64,000 bases of DNA, from contig CAMAZF010000001.1 in NCBI GenBank assembly GCA_945862985.1, positions 124,001 to 188,000 of the forward strand. Reading direction: 5' to 3'. The notes under the pieces are model-generated. The model saw nothing but the letters and a program-made list of their open reading frames with translations, ran no database searches and was not told where the DNA came from. Position numbers and translations under genes: made by a program. The DNA is from Bordetella parapertussis. GTDB lineage: Bacteria; Pseudomonadota; Gammaproteobacteria; Burkholderiales; Burkholderiaceae_A. Shown here in pieces: positions 40,910 through 48,668 of the stretch. Numbering within the stretch: the first letter of the stretch is position 1; every line of letters starts with the position of its first letter.

Positions 40910-42504
40910 GCTGGCATCCCGTCATCGATTTGGAGCCCACGTCGAAGGCTGACGGCCTCCGCGAGACAGGCCTCATCGATCGCCTCCATGCCCTGGAGAT
41001 CCGCGATGGTTCGGGCGACACGTTGGAACCGGCCTAAAACACGCCGACTCCAGCTGGCAGTTCGAGCGAGCTGGTTGAGCAGCGTCAGGGCACCAGGCTG
41101 AACTGCAAGCCGCTGCAGAGCGCCTTCCGAGAGATGCGCATTGAGCACCGATTGCCGCGCGCGTGCAAGGTCTCGAGCCGCCCTCACGGCCGCCTGAGCC
41201 TCAGCTGCGGTCCAGTCCTTGCCGAGCACCTGCGAGACCCGGGCTGTTGAGGCCAGGGGTACTGCGGCTTGGACGGGCAGGACTGGTGCTGGACTTGCGG
41301 TCTGCATGAGCACAATGAGGTCGAAGCGATCGAGCAGTGGTGCTGAGAGCTTTGCGCGATAGGCCTGAACCTGCTTCGGGGTACACCGGCAGGGCGTCGA
41401 GTGCGCCCGTACGGTTCCAAACAGTCCGCAAGGACATGGATTCATGGCCGCGACGAGCTGTGTGCGTGCGGGCATCACAAAGCGTGACTGAAGACGCGCC
41501 GGCTGGACCCAGCCCGTCTCGAGAGGCTCTCTCAAGGCCTCGAGCGCGTCTCGGCGAAACTCCGCCAATTCATCAAGAAAAAGAATGCCGCCATGCGCCA
41601 GCGAGATCTCGCCGGGACGAAAGGGGCGCCCCCCTCCGAACAAGGCCGCCGCTGAGGCCGTATGGTGAGGCGCACGAAAGGGCGGACGCGCCGGAGAGAG
41701 GCCGGCGTCTGGTCCACCGTGGAGGGCCTGAATCGCGGCGAGCTGCTGCGCATCCTCTTGCGCAAGTTCGGGGAGCAGGGCGGGTAGACGGTGCGCAATC
41801 ATGGACTTGCCCACCCCAGGGGGACCCAGCATGAGCAGATGATGTCCACCCGCCAAGGCCACCAGCGCCGCGCGCTTGGCTTCTGGTTGCCCGGAGACCT
41901 CATCCCATGGGCTGGGATCAGTCCCTCGATCAGCCTGGGACTGGGCCTTTGCCGCTTCTGGGTGAGCAAGCGCTCCGATCGTCTTGAGCGTGCGAGAACC
42001 CCTGGCGAAATCAACAAGATCTGCCAGTGCGTTCACGACGCGATGCTGGAGGTCTCCAACTTGGAAAGCCAGGGCACCTCGGGGCACAGGCGTGATCAGC
42101 TGCGCCGATGCAGACCGAGCCGCTTGCAACCAGGCGAGCTCATGCTCGATGGGAAGCAGCCCACCCGATAAGGTGAGCTGCCCGAGAAGTGCAACATCTT
42201 TCAGTGCCGACGCGGGAATGCGACCCATCGCCATGAGCACTGCAGCTGCAATGGCTAAATCCGCCAGTTCCGGCGCCTCGAGCGCATCCTGTGCAGTGAG
42301 TTGAACCGTGACCCGTCCGGCCGGGAACCCAAAGCCCAGGTTCTGAATGGCCACGCGGATGCGGTCCCTGGCCTCACGCGCTGGATGAGCAGGCATACCG
42401 ATGAGATTGAACTGTGGAAGGCCGCCAGAGAGGTCAGCCTCCACACGGACCAAGCGAGCCTGAAGTCCGCAGAGATTAAGCGTGTGGGTGCATGCGAGTG
42501 TCAT
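40906..42504 (-). CDS. comM: YifB/ComM family Mg chelatase-like AAA ATPase
   Basis: A 532-residue ATPase of the ComM family, which drives branch migration during natural transformation. It has an N-terminal Lon-like fold (GLPQFNLIGMPAHPAREARDRIRVA), Walker A GPPGVGKS at 227-234, Walker B GILFLDEL, the Cys-rich AMNPCPCG-TPCRC segment, and a C-terminal Mg-chelatase lid (SWSRRVLGRFQRVARTIADL). ATG 42504 (MTLACTHTL) was chosen as the family start. The protein is widespread, so by itself it does not prove competence. Confidence 0.93.
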   Translation of the reverse strand: MTLACTHTLNLCGLQARLVRVEADLSGGLPQFNLIGMPAHPAREARDRIRVAIQNLGFGFPAGRVTVQLTAQDALEAPELADLAIAAAVLMAMGRIPASALKDVALLGQLTLSGGLLPIEHELAWLQAARSASAQLITPVPRGALAFQVGDLQHRVVNALADLVDFARGSRTLKTIGALAHPEAAKAQSQADRGTDPSPWDEVSGQPEAKRAALVALAGGHHLLMLGPPGVGKSMIAHRLPALLPELAQEDAQQLAAIQALHGGPDAGLSPARPPFRAPHHTASAAALFGGGRPFRPGEISLAHGGILFLDELAEFRRDALEALREPLETGWVQPARLQSRFVMPARTQLVAAMNPCPCGLFGTVRAHSTPCRCTPKQVQAYRAKLSAPLLDRFDLIVLMQTASPAPVLPVQAAVPLASTARVSQVLGKDWTAAEAQAAVRAARDLARARQSVLNAHLSEGALQRLAVQPGALTLLNQLARTASWSRRVLGRFQRVARTIADLQGMEAIDEACLAEAVSLRRGLQIDDGMPA

Positions 42505-42538
42505 GCCCCATGGTCGATGAAGGACTTCCGCTCGGGCA

Positions 42539-42802
42539 TCAGCCCGATGTCTGACCCGCTTCGAGCTGAATGAGCCGAGCCTCCAGTCTCGCAATCTGCT
42601 CCATGGCTCGTTCAAGCTGGCGGCGCTGACCTTCAAATTCCTCTTGCCGGACCAGCTCGAAGCGGTCCGCCAAGCCCGCCAATAAGGTTTGGACCAGCTG
42701 ACTTCGATCGGCCTGTGACATGGTCTGGGTCAGCGTCTGCAGACGCTGCTGGAGATCAGCCAGATGGGCTGCGAGATCGGGAGGAGTGAATGCCATGGAC
42801 AT
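42539..42802 (-). CDS. ubiK: Ubiquinone biosynthesis accessory factor UbiK (BMFP family)
   Basis: Small coiled-coil protein of 87 residues (85 from the second ATG). LADLQQRLQTLTQTM and the C-terminal REEFEGQRRQLERAMEQIARLEARL helix match the BMFP/YqiC family; UbiK assists the ubiquinone-synthesis complex with UbiJ. Start ATGs are at 42802 and 42796. A TAGAAT box at 42804-42809 favours the second as a leaderless start. It is divergent from the porin operon and 34 bases before comM in the same direction. Confidence 0.85.
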   Translation of the reverse strand: MSMAFTPPDLAAHLADLQQRLQTLTQTMSQADRSQLVQTLLAGLADRFELVRQEEFEGQRRQLERAMEQIARLEARLIQLEAGQTSG

Positions 42803-42803
42803 G

Positions 42804-42809
42804 ATTCTA
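42804..42809 (-). promoter_or_regulatory. -10-like hexamer of ubiK (possible leaderless start)
   Basis: TAGAAT on the minus strand ends seven bases before the second ubiK ATG (42796) and partly precedes the first (42802). There is no Shine-Dalgarno sequence for either. Five of six bases match TATAAT. Confidence 0.4.
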
Positions 42810-42831
42810 GCCAAACGCCATATGAGTGGGT

Positions 42832-42848
42832 TGCACCAGAACTGTTCG
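42832..42848 (+). promoter_or_regulatory. NtrC-like site 1 upstream of porin-glnK-amtB
   Basis: TGCACCAGAACTGTTCG matches 12 of 17 positions of the NtrC consensus TGCACCA-AAA-TGGTGCA. Its centre is about -151 relative to the start point predicted from the sigma-54 promoter. The left half-site is perfect and the right half weak. Confidence 0.5.
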
Positions 42849-42873
42849 ATCCCAACCCTGACGACCCGGCTTG

Positions 42874-42890
42874 CGCACCACAAGAGTGCA
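42874..42890 (+). promoter_or_regulatory. NtrC-like site 2 upstream of porin-glnK-amtB
   Basis: CGCACCACAAGAGTGCA matches 13 of 17 positions of the NtrC consensus, with both GCAC and GTGC arms at the right spacing. Its centre is about -109, the classic enhancer distance. A further GCACCA half-site occurs at 42898-42903. Confidence 0.6.
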
Positions 42891-42964
42891 ATTCTTCGCA
42901 CCACGGGGGGGAGCGACGGAGCGTTCGAATGAGATCCTGCATGAAATTCAATGAGTTACCGTCG

Positions 42965-42980
42965 TGGCATGGCTTTCGCT
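42965..42980 (+). promoter_or_regulatory. Sigma-54 promoter of the porin-glnK-amtB operon
   Basis: TGGCATGGCTTTCGCT fits the sigma-54 consensus TGGCAC-G-N4-TTGC(A/T): GG at 42966-42967, GC at 42978-42979, exactly ten bases between. The predicted start is near 42991, giving a leader of about 23 bases with AGGAG at 43001-43005. Two NtrC-like sites lie upstream, so nitrogen-limited activation by NtrC and RpoN is expected. Confidence 0.75.
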
Positions 42981-43013
42981 AATCGGGATGACCTATTGAA
43001 AGGAGAACTCGAA

Positions 43014-43754
43014 ATGCGCAAGACACTTTTGGCCATTGCCATCGCAGCCGCCTCAACATCGGCCTTCGCTCAAGCAGCACCCGCTGCAGAACCCGACTAC
43101 AGCATCGCTGGAAACTTTGCCATCACCAGCGACTATCGCTACCGTGGGGTCAGTCAGTCCGATCTGTTGCCAGCAGTGCAGGGTGGCATTGATTACACCG
43201 CCAAGTCTGGCCTTTACCTTGGGAACTGGAACAGCAGCATCTCTGAATGGACGAGCTTCAGTGGCGCGGGCGTGGAAATGGACTTCTACGGCGGCTACCG
43301 AACAGAGGTTGGAGGCATTGGGCTCGACGTTGGCAACCTTTATTACTACTACCCGGGTGCAGTGGGCTCGATCAAGCCCCACACCAATGAGGTCTATTTC
43401 GCGCTGTCCCACGGAATCCTCTCATTCAAGACCTCCTACGCCACGTCAGAGTACTTCGGGGTGGCAGGGTCCAAGGGCACGATGTACTTCGATCTCACCG
43501 CCAGCACGGAAATCGCACCGGGGGTGACCGGTAAGGTTCACCTCGGTCAGGTCAAGGGCAAGGGAGACATGGTGGATGGGACCGACTACCTGGTCGGTGT
43601 CAGCACCGATCTCTCTGGCTGGACAGTCAGCGCTGCATGGGTCGGCACGTCCGGAGACCTCAAGGACTTCACCAGCGGTCAGCAAGTCTCGGAGGGCAAG
43701 TTCAAAGACCTGGGCAAGTCTGGCCTCATGGTCTCCATCTCCAAGTCGTTCTAA
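43014..43754 (+). CDS. TorF family putative porin
   Basis: Outer-membrane beta-barrel of 246 residues. The signal peptide MRKTLLAIAIAAASTSAFA is followed by YSIAGNFAITSDYRYRGVSQSD, the signature of the TorF (TIGR02001) group, and it ends in a C-terminal phenylalanine (SISKSF) as barrel proteins do. ATG 43014 has AGGAG eight bases upstream. It heads the sigma-54-controlled unit with glnK and amtB, so it probably lets nitrogen compounds through the outer membrane; that role is inferred from context. Confidence 0.88.
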   Translation: MRKTLLAIAIAAASTSAFAQAAPAAEPDYSIAGNFAITSDYRYRGVSQSDLLPAVQGGIDYTAKSGLYLGNWNSSISEWTSFSGAGVEMDFYGGYRTEVGGIGLDVGNLYYYYPGAVGSIKPHTNEVYFALSHGILSFKTSYATSEYFGVAGSKGTMYFDLTASTEIAPGVTGKVHLGQVKGKGDMVDGTDYLVGVSTDLSGWTVSAAWVGTSGDLKDFTSGQQVSEGKFKDLGKSGLMVSISKSF

Positions 43755-44147
<393 letters not shown>

Positions 44148-44173
44148 ACATTCTTGAAGAAAGAGGATTCCCA

Positions 44174-45580
44174 ATGAAACCCATCTCTTCCTTATACGAA
44201 GCCGTGTCTGGCAAAGGGCTGATGTCAGGCCTGATTGCCGGACTCGGCCTCATCGCACTCCCCGTACTCGCACAGTCCACCCCCGAGGCAGCAGCTGTGG
44301 CCTCCGCCGTCGCGGAGGCCGCGCCAGCAGCCGCAGAGGCAGTCAAAGCCGAAGTCGTCAAAGGCGATGTGGCCTGGATGATGGTGTCTACCCTGCTCGT
44401 AACGTTTATGGCCATTCCAGGTCTTGCCCTGTTCTACGGTGGTCTTGTACGGACCAAAAATATGTTGTCCGTTCTCATGCAGGTGATGGTCGTCTTCTCT
44501 TTAATCTCCATTTTGTGGGCCGTGTATGGCTACAGCCTTGCGTTTACCGAGGGCGGGCCGATCATCGGAGGATTCTCAAAGCTATTCCTCTCTGGTGTCA
44601 CCATGGACTCACTCTCCGACACCTTCACCGACACGGTCAAGATTCCAGAAATGATCTTCATTGCGTTTCAGTGCACATTTGCAGGAATCACCTGTGCACT
44701 CATCGTGGGATCGTTTGCTGAGCGAGTGAAGTTCTCTGCGGTCTTACTTTTTTCGGTGCTCTGGTTCACTTTTTGTTACCTGCCGATCGCGCACATGGTC
44801 TGGGGTCCCGGTGGTTACTTGCTCGATAAGGGCGCGCTAGACTTTGCTGGTGGCACCGTGGTGCACATCAATGCAGGCGTCGCAGGCCTCGTTGGCGCCT
44901 ACATGCTCGGCAAGCGTGTGGGTTTTGGCAAAGAGCCGATGCCTCCTCACTCGCTCACCCTGACCATGGTCGGTGCCTCCATGCTCTGGGTGGGATGGTT
45001 TGGATTCAACGCGGGCTCTAATCTGGAAGCGACTGCTGGTGCAACCCTTGCCTTTGCCAACACCCTCTTCGCTACCGCTGCTGCCGTGCTGGCTTGGTGT
45101 GCAGGTGAGGCCATTTTCCGTGGGAAAGCCTCTATGTTGGGTGCAGCGTCTGGTGCAGTGGCTGGACTGGTCGCGATCACCCCTGCCTGTGGCTCTGTCG
45201 GAATCATGGGTGCAATTGTGATCGGCGCGCTGTCAGGACTGATCTGCCTCTGGGCAGTGTCCGTGCTCAAAAAGATGCTGGGTGCCGACGACTCCCTCGA
45301 TGTCTTCGGTGTCCACGGCGTAGGCGGAATCCTAGGGGCACTGCTGACGGGTGTCTTCACCGCGCCTTCTCTGGGTGGCACTGGCGCTGAAGATTTCTCA
45401 ATGGCCTCTCAGGTCGCAATTCAGGCGGAGGGCGTGATCATTACGATCGTCGTCTCCGCTGTGGTCGCTGCAATTTCTTACAAGCTTGTGGACATGATTG
45501 TCGGGCTGCGCGTGACGGAAGAAGAAGAGCGCGAAGGCCTGGACGTCAGCACCCACGGCGAAAAAGCGTATTACATGTAA
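44174..45580 (+). CDS. amtB: Ammonium transporter AmtB
   Basis: Ammonium channel of 468 residues. It has a cleaved-type signal sequence (about 1-34), an Ala/Glu-rich linker (35-65), then eleven membrane helices with GLALFYGGLVRTKN, the conserved HMVWGPGGYL and GGTVVHINAGVAGL histidine region, and FGVHGVGGILGALLTG. It works with GlnK. A 9-bp perfect hairpin lies in the linker coding region. A strong terminator follows. Confidence 0.95.
   Translation: MKPISSLYEAVSGKGLMSGLIAGLGLIALPVLAQSTPEAAAVASAVAEAAPAAAEAVKAEVVKGDVAWMMVSTLLVTFMAIPGLALFYGGLVRTKNMLSVLMQVMVVFSLISILWAVYGYSLAFTEGGPIIGGFSKLFLSGVTMDSLSDTFTDTVKIPEMIFIAFQCTFAGITCALIVGSFAERVKFSAVLLFSVLWFTFCYLPIAHMVWGPGGYLLDKGALDFAGGTVVHINAGVAGLVGAYMLGKRVGFGKEPMPPHSLTLTMVGASMLWVGWFGFNAGSNLEATAGATLAFANTLFATAAAVLAWCAGEAIFRGKASMLGAASGAVAGLVAITPACGSVGIMGAIVIGALSGLICLWAVSVLKKMLGADDSLDVFGVHGVGGILGALLTGVFTAPSLGGTGAEDFSMASQVAIQAEGVIITIVVSAVVAAISYKLVDMIVGLRVTEEEEREGLDVSTHGEKAYYM
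44299..44320 (+). repeat. Perfect hairpin inside amtB
   Basis: GGCCTCCGC 44299-44307 pairs with GCGGAGGCC 44312-44320 around CGTC, inside the Ala/Glu-rich linker codons. Alanine-rich GC codons make such repeats more likely by chance, so a regulatory role is uncertain. Confidence 0.4.
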
Positions 45581-45618
45581 CTCATTCTCCTCGGCCCATT
45601 CTTCCCAGGGTCTTTCCC

Positions 45619-45650
45619 GGCCTGCGGCATCGTCCGCAGGCCTTTTTTTT
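45619..45650 (+). terminator. Rho-independent terminator after amtB
   Basis: GGCCTGCGG 45619-45627 pairs perfectly with CCGCAGGCC 45634-45642 around CATCGT, followed by eight T residues (45643-45650). This is the clearest terminator in the window and separates the nitrogen operon from gshA. Confidence 0.95.
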
Positions 45651-45661
45651 AGCGTCAAGAC

Positions 45662-45667
45662 TACAAT
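45662..45667 (+). promoter_or_regulatory. -10-like hexamer of gshA (possible leaderless start)
   Basis: TACAAT ends eight bases before the gshA ATG (45676), just after the amtB terminator. No Shine-Dalgarno sequence is seen. Five of six bases match TATAAT. The leader would be one or two bases at most. Confidence 0.5.
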
Positions 45668-45675
45668 GCCCTGCT

Positions 45676-46989
45676 ATGACGCCACAGCTTCAGACTCAGC
45701 TTTGCGGACGCCTACGTCAACTCGAATCGAGAGTGCTTGAGCACAGCTTCGACATTGAGCATTGGTTTCGAGCGCAATGGCGTTCCCACCGCCCACCCTT
45801 TTATGGGTCCGTTGATCTGAGAAACGCGTGTTTCAAGCTCGCCCCGGTGGACACGAATCTCTTCCCGGGAGGTTTCAACAACCTGAGCGAGGCGGCCCTT
45901 CCAGTGGCGGTTCAGGCCCTCATGTCCTCGATTGAGAACCATTGCCCAGACGTGAGGCGAGTGCTCCTAATCCCCGAGAATCACACCCGAAATCTCTTTT
46001 ATCTCGCAAATGTTGAGCGCCTCTCTGGCCTGCTTCGACAGGCGGGTCTCGAGGTTCGGATTGGGTCCTTATTGCCTGAGTTACAAGAGCCTACGACGCT
46101 TGAATTCGAGGGGCCAGATGGGACTGGGCATGCGTTGAGGCTTGAGCCTATCCAGCGACACGGCTCACGCATTGGGGTCGAAGGCTTCGATCCCTGCCTG
46201 ATTCTTTTGAACAACGACCTCTCTGCGGGCGTTCCTCCGATATTGCAGAACCTCTCAGGCCAGCGGCTTTTCCCGCCCCTTCATGCGGGCTGGGCCTCAC
46301 GGCGCAAGTCTCAACACTTCGCTGCCTATCGCCAAGTGGCCATCGAGTTTGCCGAACGCCTCCAGATCGATCCCTGGCTGATTGACAGCTATTTTGAGTC
46401 TTGTCGCGGTATCGACTTTCAATCTCGCATCGGCGAGGACGAATTGGCTGAAACCGTGGATCTGGTTCTAGGCCGAATACGTGAGAAGTACCGTGCGCTC
46501 GAGATTTCCCATACCCCTTACGTGGTGGTCAAGGCCGATGCAGGCACCTACGGCATGGGAATCATGACCGTTAAGGATGCGAGTGAAGTGCGCGGGCTCA
46601 ATCGAAAGCAGCGCAATAAGATGTCTGTGATCAAAGAAGGGCAGACCGTCTCGGACGTATTGGTGCAAGAGGGGGTTCATTCCTTTGAGACCATTCCAAG
46701 TGCCAAGGGAGATGCCGTTGCTGAGCCCGTTGTCTACATGGTCGATCGTTTCGTGGTCGGGGGCTTCTATCGGGTTCATGAAGACCGCGGGCCTGATGAG
46801 AATCTCAATGCCCCGGGCGCTCGTTTCATTCCATTGCCCTTTGAAGAGGGCTGTCAGCAGCCTCTGCGTGACTCCGACCCAGACGCCACCCCGAACCGAC
46901 TCTATCTCTACGGCGTCATTTCCCGCCTCGCACTGCTGGCCGCTGCACGAGAACTTGAGGCAACCCATCCTGCTGCCATCAAGGTGTAG
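45676..46989 (+). CDS. gshA: Glutamate-cysteine ligase (Thiobacillus/betaproteobacterial type)
   Basis: First step of glutathione synthesis. The 437-residue protein belongs to the TIGR02049 type rather than the E. coli GshA type. Characteristic stretches are VDLRNACFKLAPVDTNLFPGGFNNL, VVVKADAGTYGMGIM (ATP-grasp-like) and VYMVDRFVVGGFYRVHEDRG. gshB begins eight bases after the stop, which confirms the pathway. It starts a new transcription unit after the amtB terminator. Confidence 0.92.
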   Translation: MTPQLQTQLCGRLRQLESRVLEHSFDIEHWFRAQWRSHRPPFYGSVDLRNACFKLAPVDTNLFPGGFNNLSEAALPVAVQALMSSIENHCPDVRRVLLIPENHTRNLFYLANVERLSGLLRQAGLEVRIGSLLPELQEPTTLEFEGPDGTGHALRLEPIQRHGSRIGVEGFDPCLILLNNDLSAGVPPILQNLSGQRLFPPLHAGWASRRKSQHFAAYRQVAIEFAERLQIDPWLIDSYFESCRGIDFQSRIGEDELAETVDLVLGRIREKYRALEISHTPYVVVKADAGTYGMGIMTVKDASEVRGLNRKQRNKMSVIKEGQTVSDVLVQEGVHSFETIPSAKGDAVAEPVVYMVDRFVVGGFYRVHEDRGPDENLNAPGARFIPLPFEEGCQQPLRDSDPDATPNRLYLYGVISRLALLAAARELEATHPAAIKV

Positions 46990-46997
46990 ACACCGTC

Positions 46998-47984
46998 ATG
47001 GCCAATCTGCTCTTCATTCTCGATCCGCTTGAGAGTCTCAAGGCCCACAAAGACAGCTCGGTCTCCATGATGAGGACCGCAGCAGCTCGTGGACACACCA
47101 TCTGGGCCGCAGAGCCCCAGGACCTCTCCATCCACTGGCCGACTGTCCAGCCCGAGACCCTCTTGAATGGTCGTGCCCAGATCAATGTCCAGGCAGTGGC
47201 CTTAGAGCTGAGGCCTCGCGATTCAGATGCATCTGCCTGGTACGTCGAGAGACATCGAGCCTTGCTGGAGGCGAGAGATGTCAACGCGGTCCTGATGCGC
47301 AAAGATCCGCCTTACGATGTGGATTTTCATGTCTGCACCCAGATGCTCGAACACTTTGAACGCCAGGGTGTGCCCGTCTTTAACCGTCCTCGCGCCCTCA
47401 GGGATCACGGCGAGAAAACCGCTGTCTTGGAGTTTAGTGAGTGGGCACCCGAGGGACTCATCACCACGGAGCTCCAGACGGTTCAGGCCTTTGCACGCCG
47501 TCACGAAAGAATTGTCCTCAAGCCACTGGATGCGATGGGCGGCAGTGGCATTTTCTTGAGCCATGCACAGGACCCCAATTTGCCGGTGATTCTCGAAACG
47601 TTGAGCCTCAATGGGTCTCGACAGATCATGGTTCAGCGTTGGCTGCCAGACATCGCCCTCGGCGACAAACGTGTCCTCTTGATTGATGGAAAGCCCTTCC
47701 CATACTGCCTGGCCCGTATCCCTCCTGAGGGGGCATCTCGAGGGAATCTGGCCGCGGGTGGTCGAGGAGAGGCTCGTCCGCTTTCAGACTCAGACCGCCG
47801 AATCGCTGAGGCGCTCGGGCCCATCCTCAGGGATCGGGGCCTCTTTCTGGTGGGCCTCGACATCATTGGTGAACACCTCACCGAGATCAACGTCACCAGC
47901 CCGACTGGCTTTCAGGAGATCGCCCAGCAGACCGGTGCAGATCCCGCAGTGGCCTGGATGGATGCTCTCGAGGCCCGGCTGTGA
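46998..47984 (+). CDS. gshB: Glutathione synthetase
   Basis: ATP-grasp ligase of 328 residues joining gamma-glutamylcysteine and glycine. MLRKDPPYD-type (VLMRKDPPYDVDF), VLKPLDAMGGSGIF and the ligand-binding LLIDGKPFPYCLARIPPEG and FVGLDIIG-like blocks are visible. The EIIA gene starts in the gshB stop (GTGA). Confidence 0.95.
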   Translation: MANLLFILDPLESLKAHKDSSVSMMRTAAARGHTIWAAEPQDLSIHWPTVQPETLLNGRAQINVQAVALELRPRDSDASAWYVERHRALLEARDVNAVLMRKDPPYDVDFHVCTQMLEHFERQGVPVFNRPRALRDHGEKTAVLEFSEWAPEGLITTELQTVQAFARRHERIVLKPLDAMGGSGIFLSHAQDPNLPVILETLSLNGSRQIMVQRWLPDIALGDKRVLLIDGKPFPYCLARIPPEGASRGNLAAGGRGEARPLSDSDRRIAEALGPILRDRGLFLVGLDIIGEHLTEINVTSPTGFQEIAQQTGADPAVAWMDALEARL

Positions 47985-48394
47985 GCACAGATTCCCCTCA
48001 GACCCTGATCGTCTTGGCCTGTCATGCCCCCATGGCCTCAGCGCTTCATGCAGTGGCCTGTCACGGTTTTGGGATGACACTCCGCGCCATTGGGGTACTC
48101 GATGTGCCCAGCAGCGCCACGCCAAATTCGGTGCAAGAGCAGCTCGAGGCGCTCTGGGTTCAGGACGGCTGCCCAGAGCAAGTCCTGGTGCTCACCGATC
48201 TGCTGGGGGCAACACCCAGCAATGGCGTCAATCATTGGCTTGCCCTTTCGCCCGAAACTCGAGCCGGCCTGACAGGAGTCAGTCTCCCCATATTGTTAAG
48301 GGCGTTGAGCCATCGAGAACAGCCCGCGCGTGCCCTCGCAGATCGGCTGCAAGCCTCTGCCACCGCGTGCATCACGCAACTGCCTCAGGTCTGA
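47981..48394 (+). CDS. PTS EIIA component, mannose/fructose (EIIA-Man) type
   Basis: Soluble phosphocarrier of 137 residues. The phosphorylatable His15 is in LACHAPMASAL, and LTDLLGATPSN is the typical second signature. It starts with GTG overlapping the gshB stop. With HPr and EI it forms a short phosphorelay. No sugar permease (EIIB/EIIC) is in the window, so a regulatory role is more likely than sugar uptake, as in other betaproteobacteria with this cluster. Confidence 0.88.
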   Translation: MSTDSPQTLIVLACHAPMASALHAVACHGFGMTLRAIGVLDVPSSATPNSVQEQLEALWVQDGCPEQVLVLTDLLGATPSNGVNHWLALSPETRAGLTGVSLPILLRALSHREQPARALADRLQASATACITQLPQV

Positions 48395-48395
48395 T

Positions 48396-48668
48396 ATGCC
48401 AGTCAGAGACGTCACCATTGTGAATGCACTGGGCCTGCACCTCAGAGCGTCCTCAAAGCTCTCCCAGACCGCCAGTCGCTTTCCCTGTGAGGTCTGGCTC
48501 AGTCGTGGCACCAAGCGCGTCAATGCAAAGAGCGTTCTGGGTGTCACGATGCTTGCAGCAGGGCCCGGAGTCAGCATCCAGATTGAGACCTCAGGAACCC
48601 AAGAAGAGGAGGCCCTGCTGGCCCTCGTGAGCCTCATCGAGGGCGGTTTCGGGGAGACGCTCGCATGA
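48396..48668 (+). CDS. ptsH: PTS phosphocarrier HPr
   Basis: Phosphocarrier of 90 residues. The active-site histidine is His15 in NALGLHLRASSKL, where many HPr proteins read GLHARPA. Ser46 (NAKSVLGV), the regulatory serine of HPr kinase systems, is kept. It lies one base after the EIIA gene and overlaps ptsI by ATGA. Confidence 0.92.
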   Translation: MPVRDVTIVNALGLHLRASSKLSQTASRFPCEVWLSRGTKRVNAKSVLGVTMLAAGPGVSIQIETSGTQEEEALLALVSLIEGGFGETLA

